Source: Pseudomonas sp. ICMP22404
GTDB taxonomy: Bacteria; Pseudomonadota; Gammaproteobacteria; Pseudomonadales; Pseudomonadaceae
Direction: 5' to 3'
DNA length: 64,000 nucleotides
NCBI RefSeq assembly: GCF_006227205.1
Contig: NZ_VCNG01000007.1
Span: 186,001-250,000, forward strand
Position 1 is the stretch's first letter, and each line of letters begins with the position of its first letter. This document shows positions 11,167 to 21,098 of the stretch, piece after piece. The translations under genes were made by a program, and so were the position numbers. The notes beneath the pieces are model-generated. The model was not told where the DNA came from. It ran no database searches and saw only the letters and a list, made by a program, of their open reading frames with translations.

Positions 11167-11490
11167 ATGGCTATCCAGATGACAGAAGCAGCCGCCAGGC
11201 ACATACAGCGCTCCCTCGCGGGGCGCGGCAAGGGCGAGGGCATCCGCCTGGGTGTTCGCACCACGGGTTGTTCCGGCCTTGCCTATGTACTGGAGTTCGT
11301 CGATGAAGTCGGCGAAGACGATCAGGTGTTCGAAAGTCATGGTCAGAAAGTGATCATCGACCCGAAGAGCCTGACGTACCTGGACGGCACTGAGCTGGAT
11401 TTCGTCAAGGAAGGGTTGAACGAAGGCTTCAAGTTCAACAACCCCAACGTGCGCGGTGAATGTGGCTGCGGCGAAAGCTTCAACATCTGA
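11167..11490 (+). CDS. iscA: A-type Fe-S cluster carrier IscA
   Basis: Carrier that delivers clusters to apoproteins. The three A-type cysteines are visible: one in TTGCSGLAY (about residue 35) and two in GECGCGESF at the C-terminus. 107 aa, standard length, with GTAAGGAG upstream of its ATG. Confidence 0.97.
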   Translation: MAIQMTEAAARHIQRSLAGRGKGEGIRLGVRTTGCSGLAYVLEFVDEVGEDDQVFESHGQKVIIDPKSLTYLDGTELDFVKEGLNEGFKFNNPNVRGECGCGESFNI

Positions 11491-11498
11491 GGCGGCTC

Positions 11499-12020
11499 GT
11501 GGGTACTCCTTGTCATTTTGCTTTGTTCCAGATGCAGCCGGGTTTCAGCCTGGATCTCGATGAGCTGTCGGCGCGTTATCTCGAGCTGGCCCGAGGCGTC
11601 CATCCGGACCGCTTCGCGGACGCCTCCGAGGCCGAGCAGCGGCGGGCGCTCGAGCAGTCCGCGAACCTCAACGAGGCCTACCAGACGCTCAAGAGTCCGG
11701 CCAAGCGCGCGCGATACCTGCTTGCCATCAGTGGTCATGAACTGCCCCTGGAAGTCACGGTGCACGATCCCGAGTTTCTTCTGCAGCAGATGCAGTGGCG
11801 CGAAGAGCTCGAAGACCTGCAGGACAGTGCCGACCTGGCGGGTGTCGCCACGTTCAAGCGCCGCTTGAAGGACGCCCAGCAAACCCTGAACGAAAGCTTC
11901 GCAGCCTGCTGGAACGATGCCGCGCAACGCGAACAGGCCGAACGCCTGATGCGGCGCATGCAGTTCCTCGACAAGCTCACCTACGAAGTGCGCCAGCTAG
12001 AAGAGCGCCTCGACGATTAA
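11499..12020 (+). CDS. hscB: J-domain co-chaperone HscB
   Basis: Brings IscU to the Hsp70 HscA and stimulates its ATPase. The GTG start at 11499 gives the family N-terminus (GTPCHFALF) and follows a GAGG sequence that overlaps the iscA stop region. The J-domain HPD motif is in GVHPDRFAD at about residue 40, and the C-terminal helical domain carries the IscU-binding surface. 173 aa. Confidence 0.95.
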   Translation: MGTPCHFALFQMQPGFSLDLDELSARYLELARGVHPDRFADASEAEQRRALEQSANLNEAYQTLKSPAKRARYLLAISGHELPLEVTVHDPEFLLQQMQWREELEDLQDSADLAGVATFKRRLKDAQQTLNESFAACWNDAAQREQAERLMRRMQFLDKLTYEVRQLEERLDD

Positions 12021-12070
12021 CCCAGTGCCGCTCCGGTCGCACGCCTGATTACAGATAAGTCCTGATTACG

Positions 12071-13933
12071 ATGGCCCTACTGCAGATCGCCGAACCCGGC
12101 CAAAGTCCTCAACCGCACCAGCGTCGCCTGGCTGTGGGAATCGACTTGGGTACCACCAATTCCCTGGTCGCTGCGTTGCGCAGCGGTCTTTCCGAGCCGC
12201 TGGCCGATGAGCAGGGGCGGGTGATCCTGCCGTCCGCCGTCCGCTACCACGCCGATCGCGTCGAAGTGGGCGAGTCGGCCAAGCTGGCCGCCGCGACCGA
12301 TCCGCTGAACACCATCGTCTCGGTCAAGCGCCTGATGGGGCGTGGCCTGTCCGACGTCAAGCAATTGGGCGATCAACTGCCGTACCGCTTCGTCGGCGGC
12401 GAGTCCCACATGCCGTTCATCGAAACCGTGCAGGGCCCGAAAAGCCCGGTGGAAGTGTCGGCCGACATCCTCAAGGTCCTGCGTCAGCGCGCCGAAGCCG
12501 CGTTGGGCGGTGAACTGGTGGGTGCGGTCATCACCGTCCCGGCCTACTTCGACGACGCCCAGCGTCAAGCCACCAAGGATGCGGCCAAACTGGCCGGCCT
12601 GAACGTGCTGCGCCTGCTCAACGAGCCGACCGCCGCTGCGGTGGCGTATGGCCTGGACCAGCATGCCGAAGGCCTGGTCGCCATCTACGACCTGGGCGGC
12701 GGTACCTTTGATATCTCGATTCTGCGCCTGACCGGCGGTGTTTTCGAAGTCCTGGCCACCGGCGGCGACAGCGCTCTGGGCGGTGATGACTTCGACCACG
12801 CCATCGCCGGCTGGATCATCGAGCAAGCGGGCCTGTCCGCTGATCTTGATCCGGGTGCGCAACGTCACCTGCTGCAAACCGCCTGCGCCGCCAAGGAAGC
12901 CCTGACCGACGCGATGAGTGTCGAGGTCGTCTACGGCGACTGGAAAGCCTCCTTGAACCGCGAAGCCTTCAATGCGCTGATCGAACCCATGGTCGCCCGC
13001 AGCCTCAAGGCCTGCCGCCGCGCTGTGCGCGATTCCGGCGTCGAGCTCGAAGACGTCAAGGCTGTGGTCATGGTCGGCGGCTCGACTCGCGTGCCGCGGG
13101 TTCGCGAAGCCGTTGCCGAGGCCTTTGGTCGTCAACCGCTGACTGAAATCGACCCGGACCAGGTGGTCGCCATCGGCGCCGCGATCCAGGCCGATACCCT
13201 GGCCGGCAACAAGCGCGACGGCGGCGAACTGCTGTTGCTCGACGTGATCCCGCTGTCCCTGGGCCTGGAAACCATGGGCGGCCTGATGGAGAAGGTGATT
13301 CCGCGCAACACCACCATCCCCGTCGCTCGCGCCCAGGATTTCACCACCTATAAAGACGGCCAGTCGGCCATGATGATCCACGTGCTGCAAGGCGAGCGGG
13401 AACTCATCAGCGACTGCCGTTCCCTGGCGCGCTTCGAATTGCGCGGCATCCCGGCCATGGTCGCCGGCGCGGCGAAGATCCGCGTGACCTTCCAGGTCGA
13501 CGCCGACGGCTTGCTCAATGTCTCCGCCCGCGAGCTGGGTTCGGGCGTCGAGGCCAGCATTCAGGTCAAGCCTTCCTACGGCCTGACCGACGGCGAAATC
13601 GCCCGGATGCTCAAGGATTCCTTCCAGTACGCCGGTGACGACAAGGTGGCCCGCGTGCTGCGCGAGCAGCAGGTCGACGCCCAGCGCCTGATCGAAGCCG
13701 TGCAAGGCGCCCTTGAGGCCGACGGTGAGCGTCTGCTGGACGCGGAAGAACGCATGGTCATCGAATTGCAGATGCAGGAATTGTCCGAATTGATCAAGGG
13801 CACCGATGGCTATGCCATCGAGCAGCAGACCAAGCGTCTGTCGCAAGTCACCGATGCCTTTGCCGCCCGCCGCCTGGATTCGACGGTCAAAGCCGCCCTG
13901 GCGGGGCGTAACCTGAATGAGATCGAGGAGTAA
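12071..13933 (+). CDS. hscA: Fe-S assembly Hsp70 chaperone HscA
   Basis: Hsp70-type ATPase dedicated to IscU. Nucleotide-binding motifs are GIDLGTTNS near residue 24, [10 protein letters not shown] and [10 protein letters not shown]; the substrate-binding domain follows from about residue 395. The 620-residue length and the absence of the usual DnaK C-terminal tail match HscA. Confidence 0.97.
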   Translation: MALLQIAEPGQSPQPHQRRLAVGIDLGTTNSLVAALRSGLSEPLADEQGRVILPSAVRYHADRVEVGESAKLAAATDPLNTIVSVKRLMGRGLSDVKQLGDQLPYRFVGGESHMPFIETVQGPKSPVEVSADILKVLRQRAEAALGGELVGAVITVPAYFDDAQRQATKDAAKLAGLNVLRLLNEPTAAAVAYGLDQHAEGLVAIYDLGGGTFDISILRLTGGVFEVLATGGDSALGGDDFDHAIAGWIIEQAGLSADLDPGAQRHLLQTACAAKEALTDAMSVEVVYGDWKASLNREAFNALIEPMVARSLKACRRAVRDSGVELEDVKAVVMVGGSTRVPRVREAVAEAFGRQPLTEIDPDQVVAIGAAIQADTLAGNKRDGGELLLLDVIPLSLGLETMGGLMEKVIPRNTTIPVARAQDFTTYKDGQSAMMIHVLQGERELISDCRSLARFELRGIPAMVAGAAKIRVTFQVDADGLLNVSARELGSGVEASIQVKPSYGLTDGEIARMLKDSFQYAGDDKVARVLREQQVDAQRLIEAVQGALEADGERLLDAEERMVIELQMQELSELIKGTDGYAIEQQTKRLSQVTDAFAARRLDSTVKAALAGRNLNEIEE

Positions 13934-13936
13934 TAG

Positions 13937-14278
13937 ATGCCGCAGGTGATTTTTTTACCCCACGAGAAGTTCTGCCCCGAGGGCATGGTTGTGGAGGCTG
14001 AACCTGGGATTTCCATCCTCGAGCTCGCCCATGAACACCATATCGAGATGGAAAGTGCCTGCGGCGGTGTCTGTGCCTGCACCACTTGTCATTGCATCAT
14101 CCGTGAAGGGTTCGATTCGCTGGAAGAAGCGGACGAACTGGAAGAAGATTTCCTCGACCGGGCCTGGGGCCTGGAAGCGCAATCGCGCCTGGGTTGCCAG
14201 GCCATCGTCGGTACGGAAGACCTGACCGTCGAGATCCCGAAATATTCGCTTAACCATGCGGCCGAAGCGCCGCATTGA
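13937..14278 (+). CDS. fdx: [2Fe-2S] ferredoxin of the ISC system
   Basis: Adrenodoxin-type ferredoxin that donates electrons during cluster assembly. Cluster cysteines are in ESACGGVCACTTCHC and in LGCQA further on. 113 aa. Three bases separate it from hscA; its stop overlaps the leader sequence of iscX. Confidence 0.97.
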   Translation: MPQVIFLPHEKFCPEGMVVEAEPGISILELAHEHHIEMESACGGVCACTTCHCIIREGFDSLEEADELEEDFLDRAWGLEAQSRLGCQAIVGTEDLTVEIPKYSLNHAAEAPH

Positions 14279-14292
14279 TTCAAGGAACCGTC

Positions 14293-14493
14293 ATGGGCCT
14301 GAAATGGGTTGATGTACAAGAGATCGCTATTCTGTTGGCCGATGGTCACCCGGATACGGATCCCTATTCGATGAACTTTGTAGAGTTGCGTGACATGGTC
14401 ATGGCTCTGCCAGAGTTCGAAGACGAGCGGGATCGCGGCGGTGAAAAGGTCCTTGAAGCCATCCAGACTGCCTGGAAAGACGAGCAGGACTGA
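14293..14493 (+). CDS. iscX: Fe-S assembly protein IscX
   Basis: Small acidic protein (66 aa) that binds IscS and iron and modulates cluster assembly. Start ATG 14293 (MGLKWVDVQEIAI) with AAGGA upstream; the family motifs DPYSMNFVEL and FEDERDRG are present. Last gene of the isc operon, followed by the hairpin at 14526-14555. Confidence 0.95.
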   Translation: MGLKWVDVQEIAILLADGHPDTDPYSMNFVELRDMVMALPEFEDERDRGGEKVLEAIQTAWKDEQD

Positions 14494-14510
14494 AGCCTCC
14501 CTTACGCAGT

Positions 14511-14539
14511 TAGGCAATACCCAGGAACCCGCGTATAAT
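14511..14539 (+). promoter_or_regulatory. ndk promoter
   Basis: -35-like TAGGCA (14511-14516), 17-base spacer, perfect -10 TATAAT (14534-14539), about 46 bases before the ndk ATG. The -10 lies in the loop of the hairpin that ends the isc transcript. Confidence 0.65.
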
Positions 14540-14555
14540 TCGCGGGTTTAATTTT
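14526..14555 (+). terminator. hairpin at end of isc operon, overlapping the ndk promoter
   Basis: AACCCGCG (14526-14533), seven-base loop TATAATT, CGCGGGTT (14541-14548), then TAATTTTT. The stem and trailing Ts look like an intrinsic terminator, while the loop is a consensus -10 box. Confidence 0.65.
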
Positions 14556-14584
14556 TCACACATTACCGATTCTGGAGCTACACC

Positions 14585-15010
14585 ATGGCTGTTCAACGTA
14601 CTTTCTCCATCATCAAGCCTGACGCCGTTGCTAAAAACGTGATCGGCAAGATCGTGACCCGCTTCGAAGACGCTGGCCTGCGCGTCGTCGCTTCGAAAAT
14701 GAAGCAACTGTCCAAGGCCGAAGCCGAAGGCTTCTACGCTGAGCACAGCGAGCGCGGTTTCTTCGGTGAGCTGGTTGCGTTCATGACTTCCGGTCCGGTT
14801 GTCGTTCAGGTGCTGGAAGGCGAAAACGCCATCGCTCGCAACCGTGAGCTGATGGGCGCTACCAACCCTAAAGAAGCCGCTGCCGGTACCATCCGTGCTG
14901 ACTTCGCCGAGTCCATCGACGCCAACGCCGTCCACGGTTCGGACTCCGAAGCCGCTGCTGCTCGCGAAATCGCCTACTTTTTCGCCGCTACTGAAGTAAC
15001 CGCTCGCTAA
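14585..15010 (+). CDS. ndk: nucleoside diphosphate kinase
   Basis: Transfers the gamma phosphate between nucleoside triphosphates and diphosphates through a phosphohistidine. The active-site histidine is in the segment NAVHGSDS at about residue 117; the N-terminus [14 protein letters not shown] is family-typical. 141 aa. TCTGGAG precedes the ATG. Followed closely by rlmN. Confidence 0.98.
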   Translation: MAVQRTFSIIKPDAVAKNVIGKIVTRFEDAGLRVVASKMKQLSKAEAEGFYAEHSERGFFGELVAFMTSGPVVVQVLEGENAIARNRELMGATNPKEAAAGTIRADFAESIDANAVHGSDSEAAAAREIAYFFAATEVTAR

Positions 15011-15037
15011 GTAAAGCTTGTGAGTGAGGGTGAGACC

Positions 15038-16183
15038 ATGACTGCATCGATCGGCAAGATTAACCTGTTGGGCTTGACCCAGCCGGAAATGGAGAAATTC
15101 TTCGACTCAATCGGGGAGAAGCGTTTCCGTGCCGGTCAGGTAATGAAGTGGATTCACCACTTTGGCGTCGACGATTTCGACGCCATGACGAATGTCGGCA
15201 AGGCCTTGCGTGAAAAACTCAAGGCCGTTGCCGAGATTCGCGGCCCCGAGGTGGTCAGCGAGGACATTTCCAGCGACGGCACCCGCAAGTGGGTGGTGCG
15301 CGTGGCGTCCGGCAGCTGCGTCGAGACCGTCTACATTCCCCAGGGCAAGCGCGGCACCTTGTGCGTTTCGTCCCAGGCAGGCTGTGCCCTGGATTGCAGT
15401 TTCTGCTCCACCGGCAAGCAAGGCTTCAACAGCAACCTCACCGCCGCCGAAGTGATCGGCCAGGTGTGGATTGCCAACAAATCCTTTGGCAGCGTCCCGG
15501 CGACCGTCGACCGTGCCATCACCAACGTGGTGATGATGGGCATGGGTGAGCCGCTGCTGAACTTCGACAACGTCGTGTCCGCCATGCACCTGATGATGGA
15601 CGACCTGGGCTACGGCATTTCCAAGCGCCGCGTGACCCTGTCCACGTCCGGCGTGGTGCCGATGATCGATGAGCTGGCCAAGCACATCGACGTCTCCCTG
15701 GCGTTGTCGCTGCACGCACCCAATGACGCATTGCGTAACCAATTGGTGCCGATCAACAAGAAGTATCCGCTTAAGATGCTGCTGGAGTCGTGCCAGCGCT
15801 ACATGTCGGCTTTGGGCGAAAAACGCGTGCTGACCATCGAGTACACCCTGCTCAAGGATGTGAACGACAAGGTCGAGCATGCGGTCGAGATGATCGAACT
15901 GCTCAAGAACATCCCGTGCAAGATCAACCTGATCCCGTTCAACCCGTTCCCGCACTCCGGTTACGAGCGTCCGAGCAACAACGCGATCCGTCGCTTCCAG
16001 GATCAGCTTCATCACGCGGGTTTCAACGTGACCGTGCGCACCACCCGCGGCGAAGACATCGATGCCGCCTGTGGTCAATTGGTCGGACAGGTGCTGGACC
16101 GCACCCGTCGTAGCGAACGCTACATTGCCGTGCGCGAGTTGAACGCCACCGACGATGTACAGAACGCTGCGAACGGTCACTAA
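15038..16183 (+). CDS. rlmN: dual-specificity 23S rRNA/tRNA adenine-C2 methyltransferase RlmN
   Basis: Radical-SAM enzyme that makes 2-methyladenosine at 23S rRNA A2503 and tRNA position 37. The cluster motif is C116xxxC120xxC123 (CALDCSFC). The two cysteines used in the methyl relay correspond to C109 (LCVSS) and C345 (AACGQ). ATG 15038 is preferred over an upstream GTG at 15020 because the conserved protein begins [13 protein letters not shown]. 381 aa. Confidence 0.97.
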   Translation: MTASIGKINLLGLTQPEMEKFFDSIGEKRFRAGQVMKWIHHFGVDDFDAMTNVGKALREKLKAVAEIRGPEVVSEDISSDGTRKWVVRVASGSCVETVYIPQGKRGTLCVSSQAGCALDCSFCSTGKQGFNSNLTAAEVIGQVWIANKSFGSVPATVDRAITNVVMMGMGEPLLNFDNVVSAMHLMMDDLGYGISKRRVTLSTSGVVPMIDELAKHIDVSLALSLHAPNDALRNQLVPINKKYPLKMLLESCQRYMSALGEKRVLTIEYTLLKDVNDKVEHAVEMIELLKNIPCKINLIPFNPFPHSGYERPSNNAIRRFQDQLHHAGFNVTVRTTRGEDIDAACGQLVGQVLDRTRRSERYIAVRELNATDDVQNAANGH

Positions 16184-16195
16184 GAGAGGAACTCT

Positions 16196-16954
16196 ATGTC
16201 CCTGCGCTTCGCGCTGCTGTTGCTGTTCACCGGTCTGTGCGCCGGTTGTGTTCTGTCGGGCGACTACAACCCGATGAAGACCAGCAAGGGGCGTGACGAA
16301 GCGCGTGTGGCCTATGTGCAACTGGGCATTGGCTATCTGCAGCAGGGCATGACCGAACGGGCCAAGGTGCCGCTCAAGAAGGCCCTGGAGCTGGACAGCT
16401 CCGACGCCGATGCCAACGCGGCCCTGGCCCTGGTGTTCCAGGCCGAGCTGGAACCGGAACTGGCCGACGAGCATTTTCGCAAGGCGCTGTCCAGTCGGCC
16501 GCAGGATGCACGGATCCTGAACAACTACGGCAGCTTCCTTTACGAGCAACAACGTTACAAGGAGGCCTACGAGCGCTTCGAGCAGGCCGCCGCCGATACC
16601 CTTTACCCTGAGCGTTCGCGGGTTTTCGAGAACCTTGGCATGACCGCCGCGAAACTCGGCCAGCGTGACCTGGCCCGCCAGCAACTGGAAAAGGCGTTGC
16701 GGCTCAACCGCCAGCAACCGCGAGCCTTGCTGGAAATGGCTGAGTTGTCCTACGAGGACAGGCAATATGTGCCCGCGCGGGACTATTACGAACGTTTTAG
16801 TCTGCTGAGCGAGCAAAATGCACGTAGTCTATTGCTCGGCGTTCGGCTGGCACATGTATTCGAAGATCGTGACAAGGCCGCCAGTTATGGCCTGCAACTA
16901 AAAAGACTCTATCCCGGTACGCCGGAATATCAGCAATACCTGTCGGAGCAATGA
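16196..16954 (+). CDS. pilW: type IV pilus biogenesis/stability lipoprotein PilW (PilF)
   Basis: Outer-membrane lipoprotein pilotin that helps the PilQ secretin assemble. A signal peptide ends in a lipobox (LCAGC, residue about 18), followed by repeated TPR motifs from about residue 40 to 240 (ALELDSSDADANAALALVF and similar). 252 aa. Overlaps rodZ by four bases (ATGA), as in other pseudomonads, where it lies between rlmN and rodZ. Confidence 0.93.
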   Translation: MSLRFALLLLFTGLCAGCVLSGDYNPMKTSKGRDEARVAYVQLGIGYLQQGMTERAKVPLKKALELDSSDADANAALALVFQAELEPELADEHFRKALSSRPQDARILNNYGSFLYEQQRYKEAYERFEQAAADTLYPERSRVFENLGMTAAKLGQRDLARQQLEKALRLNRQQPRALLEMAELSYEDRQYVPARDYYERFSLLSEQNARSLLLGVRLAHVFEDRDKAASYGLQLKRLYPGTPEYQQYLSEQ

Positions 16955-17988
16955 TGAAAGCGGCGCATCCTGAAGTGGTAGCAGCGACTCGCGTGAACCC
17001 CGGTGAGACCCTGCGTCAAGCCCGCGAAAGCAATGGTTGGTCGCTGGCCCAAGTAGCCCTCAAGCTCAATCTCACCGTGGCTTCCCTGAGCAACCTGGAA
17101 GCGGGCGCGTTCGACAAATTGCCAGGGCATACCTTCGCCCGGGGCTACATCCGCGCCTACGCCAAATTACTCGACATGGACCAGACCGTGCTGGTCCAGC
17201 AATTCGATCAGTACACCGGTTCCGACGCCCAGGGCAGCAATGTGCACAGCCTGGGCCGCATCGAGGAGCCGGTGCGTGTTTCCCACACCATTTTGCGAAT
17301 CGTCAGCCTGTTGTTGCTGATCGCGGTGATTGGGGGCGGTTTCGTCTGGTGGCAGGATCAAACCTCGCTGCGTAGCAAGGAATCGGTCGCCCTGGCTCCG
17401 GAGCATGTAGAAGTGGAGGGCGCCGACGGCACCACGCGGATCCATCCATTGGACGAGCCGGAAGACCAGGCGGTGCTCGAAGGCCAGGCAGAAGGCGAAA
17501 GCAACCTGGCGTTGCCACAAGGCCAGGACGGTGCCGACGCCGAAGCCGGCGCTGAGCCGAATACGCCTGCTGCCCCAACTGTGGCCCCGGCCGTGCCAAA
17601 CACGCATACGCCCACTGCCGGCGCACCGGTTGCCCCGAGCACTCCAGCGCCGACCGTGGCGGCTCCAGCAGCCCCAGCAGCCCCAGCAGCTCCAGTCGCT
17701 CCTGCGCCGGCAGCAACACCGGTTGCCCCTGTGGCGCCGGCCGCAGGTGAAGGCCAGGTGCAGATTCAATTCACCGCGGATTGCTGGACCCAGGTCACCG
17801 ACGGCAACGGCAAGGTGCTGTTCAGCGGCCTCAAGCGCAAGGGCGATACCACGTCCATCAACGGCAAGCCGCCGTTTGCCGTGCGCCTGGGCTATGCCCG
17901 TGGCGCGCAGGTCAGCTACAACGGCCAGCCGGTCGATGTGGCTCCGTTCACCAGTGGCGAGACTGCTCGCCTGAAGTTGGGTCAATAA
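16951..17988 (+). CDS. rodZ: cytoskeleton protein RodZ
   Basis: Bitopic membrane protein that links MreB filaments to the cell-wall elongation machinery. Residues about 20-85 are the cytoplasmic helix-turn-helix domain that binds MreB (LRQARESNGWSLAQVALKL, GHTFARGYIRAYAKLL). One membrane helix lies at about 112-131, then a long low-complexity Pro/Ala/Thr linker (about 190-260), then a C-terminal beta domain. 345 aa. Two adjacent ATG codons (16951 and 16954) could both serve as start. Confidence 0.94.
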   Translation: MMKAAHPEVVAATRVNPGETLRQARESNGWSLAQVALKLNLTVASLSNLEAGAFDKLPGHTFARGYIRAYAKLLDMDQTVLVQQFDQYTGSDAQGSNVHSLGRIEEPVRVSHTILRIVSLLLLIAVIGGGFVWWQDQTSLRSKESVALAPEHVEVEGADGTTRIHPLDEPEDQAVLEGQAEGESNLALPQGQDGADAEAGAEPNTPAAPTVAPAVPNTHTPTAGAPVAPSTPAPTVAAPAAPAAPAAPVAPAPAATPVAPVAPAAGEGQVQIQFTADCWTQVTDGNGKVLFSGLKRKGDTTSINGKPPFAVRLGYARGAQVSYNGQPVDVAPFTSGETARLKLGQ

Positions 17989-17991
17989 GTC

Positions 17992-19101
17992 ATGCACGGC
18001 GAATCTCCAATCAAACGTCGCGAATCCCGCAAGATCTGGGTCGGTAACGTGCCCGTGGGCGGCGATGCGCCTATCGCTGTGCAGAGCATGACCAACAGTG
18101 ACACCAACGACGTGGCTGCCACCGTTGCGCAGATCAATCGCCTGGAAGCCGCCGGCGTCGACATCGTGCGGGTGTCCGTGCCGGACATGGACGCCGCCGA
18201 GGCGTTCGGCAAGATCAAGCAACTGGTCAAGGTGCCCCTGGTGGCGGACATTCACTTCGACTACCGCATTGCCCTGCGCGTGGCCGAGCTGGGTGTCGAC
18301 TGCCTGCGCATCAACCCGGGCAATATCGGTCGCGAAGACCGCGTGCGCGCCGTGGTGGATGCCGCTCGGGACCGTGGCATTCCGATCCGCATCGGTGTGA
18401 ACGCCGGTTCCCTGGAAAAAGACCTGCAGAAGAAATACGGCGAACCCACGCCGGCGGCCCTGGTGGAGTCGGCGCTGCGTCATGTCGAGCATCTCGAACG
18501 CCTGAATTTCCAGGACTTCAAGGTCAGCGTGAAGGCCTCCGACGTGTTCATGGCCGTCGAAGCCTACCGCCTGCTGGCCAAGGAAATCGTCCAGCCGCTG
18601 CACTTGGGCATCACTGAAGCCGGTGGGTTGCGTTCGGGCACGGTGAAATCCGCCGTCGGCCTCGGTATGCTGCTCGCCGAAGGGATTGGCGATACCATCC
18701 GCATCTCGTTGGCGGCCGATCCGGTCGAGGAAGTGAAGGTCGGCTACGACATTCTCAAATCCCTGCACCTGCGTTCCCGTGGCATCAACTTCATCGCCTG
18801 CCCGAGCTGCTCGCGGCAGAACTTCGATGTGGTCAAGACCATGAACGAGCTGGAAGGGCGTCTCGAAGACCTGCTGGTGCCGCTGGATGTCGCGGTGATC
18901 GGTTGCGTGGTCAACGGGCCGGGCGAAGCCAAGGAGGCCCATATCGGTCTCACCGGCGGTACGCCGAACCTGATTTACATCGACGGCAAGCCGTCGCAGA
19001 AGTTGACGAATGACAATCTGGTGGATGAGCTGGAACGGCTGATCCGCGAGAAAGCGGCCGAAAAGGTCGAAGCCGACGCAGCGGTCATCGCACGCGGCTG
19101 A
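17992..19101 (+). CDS. ispG: 4-hydroxy-3-methylbut-2-en-1-yl diphosphate synthase (flavodoxin)
   Basis: Penultimate enzyme of the MEP isoprenoid pathway. [4Fe-4S] ligands C270, C273 and C305 ([13 protein letters not shown]) and the catalytic E312 are all present at E. coli numbering. 369 aa. Four bases after rodZ. Its dependence on Fe-S clusters is consistent with, but unrelated in operon to, the nearby isc genes. Confidence 0.97.
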   Translation: MHGESPIKRRESRKIWVGNVPVGGDAPIAVQSMTNSDTNDVAATVAQINRLEAAGVDIVRVSVPDMDAAEAFGKIKQLVKVPLVADIHFDYRIALRVAELGVDCLRINPGNIGREDRVRAVVDAARDRGIPIRIGVNAGSLEKDLQKKYGEPTPAALVESALRHVEHLERLNFQDFKVSVKASDVFMAVEAYRLLAKEIVQPLHLGITEAGGLRSGTVKSAVGLGMLLAEGIGDTIRISLAADPVEEVKVGYDILKSLHLRSRGINFIACPSCSRQNFDVVKTMNELEGRLEDLLVPLDVAVIGCVVNGPGEAKEAHIGLTGGTPNLIYIDGKPSQKLTNDNLVDELERLIREKAAEKVEADAAVIARG

Positions 19102-19126
19102 GCAAACGAATTTTTAAGGATTTATT

Positions 19127-20416
19127 GTGAGCAAGTCTCTGCAAGCCATCCGTGGCATGAACGACATCCTGCCCGAACAGACGCCCCTGTGGCGCTATTT
19201 CGAGGGCACCGTCGCACGTTTGCTGGATAACTACGGTTATCGGCAGATCCGCATGCCCATCGTCGAGTTCACCGAGCTGTTCAAGCGCTCCATCGGCGAA
19301 GTGACCGACATCGTCGAAAAAGAGATGTACACCTTCGAGGATCGCAACGGCGACTCCCTGACCCTGCGCCCCGAAGGCACGGCGGCCTGTGTGCGTGCGG
19401 TGCTCGAACACGGCATTACCGGCGGCGGCCAAGTGCAGAAGCTCTGGTACATCGGCCCGATGTTCCGTCACGAGCGTCCGCAGAAAGGCCGCTATCGCCA
19501 GTTCCATCAGATCGGTCTGGAAGTGTTCAACCTCGACGGCCCGGACATCGACGCCGAGCTGATCGTCATGACCTGGCGCCTGTGGGGCGAGCTGGGTCTT
19601 CGTGACGCGGTCAAGCTTGAGCTCAACAGTCTGGGCACCAGCGAGTCCCGTGGCCGCTATCGTGAAGCGCTGGTGGAGTTTCTTTCCGCGCACCTGGACA
19701 AGCTCGACGAAGACAGCCAGCGCCGTCTGAAGACCAATCCGCTGCGTGTGCTCGACACCAAGAATGCCGACACCCAAGCGATCCTGGTCGATGCGCCGAA
19801 AATGGCCGACTACCTCGACGACGAATCCCGTGCGCACTTCGAAGGGTTGAAGGCGCGCCTGGACGCCGTGGGCATTCCTTACGTGATCAACCCCAAGTTG
19901 GTCCGTGGCCTGGATTACTACAGCAAGACCGTTTTCGAATGGGTCACCGACAAGCTTGGCGCCCAGGGCACCGTGTGTGCCGGTGGCCGTTACGACGGCC
20001 TGGTGGAACAGATGGGCGGCAAGCCGACGCCAGGCGTGGGCTTTGCCATGGGCATCGAGCGCCTAGTGCTGATGCTCGAGGCATTGGACAAGGTGCCGGA
20101 AGCGCTTTCCCGGCAGGTCGACGTCTACCTGTGTGCCTTCGGTGAAGCAGCCGAACTGGCGGCCTTGTCCCTGAGCGAGCGGGTCCGCGACCAGTTGCCT
20201 GGTCTGCGCCTGCAGATCAATGCCGGCGCCGGCAGCTTCAAGAGCCAGTTCAAGAAGGCCGACAAGAGCGGTGCGTTGTATGCACTGATCCTGGGTGACG
20301 ACGAAATGGCCCAACAAGTGGTAGGTTTCAAACCCCTGCGTGGCCAGGGCGAACAACAAAGTATTGCCTGGGATGCGCTTGCCGCACACCTGGCCACCTG
20401 CGTCGTGCAGGGTTGA
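19127..20416 (+). CDS. hisS: histidyl-tRNA synthetase
   Basis: Class II synthetase charging tRNA-His. Motif 2 is visible around [17 protein letters not shown], the histidine-specific motif as [14 protein letters not shown], and motif 3 as GFAMGIERL; the C-terminal anticodon-binding domain runs from about residue 330. 429 aa. GTG start with TAAGGA upstream. Confidence 0.98.
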   Translation: MSKSLQAIRGMNDILPEQTPLWRYFEGTVARLLDNYGYRQIRMPIVEFTELFKRSIGEVTDIVEKEMYTFEDRNGDSLTLRPEGTAACVRAVLEHGITGGGQVQKLWYIGPMFRHERPQKGRYRQFHQIGLEVFNLDGPDIDAELIVMTWRLWGELGLRDAVKLELNSLGTSESRGRYREALVEFLSAHLDKLDEDSQRRLKTNPLRVLDTKNADTQAILVDAPKMADYLDDESRAHFEGLKARLDAVGIPYVINPKLVRGLDYYSKTVFEWVTDKLGAQGTVCAGGRYDGLVEQMGGKPTPGVGFAMGIERLVLMLEALDKVPEALSRQVDVYLCAFGEAAELAALSLSERVRDQLPGLRLQINAGAGSFKSQFKKADKSGALYALILGDDEMAQQVVGFKPLRGQGEQQSIAWDALAAHLATCVVQG

Positions 20417-20456
20417 AGCTGTCAAACAGCCGATTTAGCGATTAAGGAGTATTGGG

Positions 20457-21098
20457 GTGTCGAGTACCGAAGATGAACAGCTGGCGGATTTGAAGGACTG
20501 GTGGAGTCGCAACGGCAAGCCGCTGGTCACTGGCGGCCTGTTGGCGCTGGTCATCGTATTCGGCTGGCAGGCGTTCCAGAAATACCAGAGCAACCAGTCG
20601 CAAGGCGCCTCGATGCTCTATCAGCAATTGCTGGAAACCACCCTGACCCCGGACGGCAAGCCTGACGCTGCCCGCGTGGCGGACCTGGCCGGCAAGCTCA
20701 ACAGTGAATACGGCGGCACCGCCTACGCGCAGTACGGTCGCCTGTTCGTGGCCAAGGTCGCGGTAGACAGCGGCAAGCTGGACGACGCTGCCATCGAGCT
20801 GAAAGGCATCATCGACAAGCCTGCCAACCCGACCCTGGGCGAAGTGGCGCGTCAGCGCCTGGCCCAGGTACTGGCGGCGCAGAACAAGACCGAAGATGCA
20901 TTGAAGCTGCTCGACGGCGATGCCGACAAGGCGTTCCTGGCGACCCGCGAAGAACTCAAGGGCGACTTGCTGGTACAGCTGGGTCGTGCTGATGAGGCCT
21001 ATGCGGCCTACCAAAAAGCCAAGGCCGCGCTGTCGGATGAAGCCGCAGTCGGTGGCCTGCAAATCAAGCTGGACGACCTGGCCAAAGGGGATGCGTGA
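20457..21098 (+). CDS. yfgM: YfgM-like TPR membrane protein (ancillary SecYEG factor)
   Basis: Bitopic inner-membrane protein with a large periplasmic TPR-like region; in E. coli YfgM associates with PpiD at the Sec translocon. A membrane helix lies at about residues 24-41 (LVTGGLLALVIVFGWQAF), then helical repeats. GTG start at 20457 after AAGGAG. 213 aa. The 3' end overlaps bamB, the usual hisS-yfgM-bamB-der arrangement. Confidence 0.93.
   Translation: MSSTEDEQLADLKDWWSRNGKPLVTGGLLALVIVFGWQAFQKYQSNQSQGASMLYQQLLETTLTPDGKPDAARVADLAGKLNSEYGGTAYAQYGRLFVAKVAVDSGKLDDAAIELKGIIDKPANPTLGEVARQRLAQVLAAQNKTEDALKLLDGDADKAFLATREELKGDLLVQLGRADEAYAAYQKAKAALSDEAAVGGLQIKLDDLAKGDA

Noticed and set aside
12077..13846. 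589-codon frame antisense to hscA
   Set aside because: Shadow of hscA; no motif, His/Gln-rich composition.
15107..16816. 569-codon frame antisense to rlmN and pilW
   Set aside because: Spans two real genes on the other strand and shows no protein family features.
17167..18942. 591-codon frame antisense to rodZ and ispG
   Set aside because: Low-complexity Arg/Ser/Trp runs mirror the rodZ Pro/Ala linker; not a gene.
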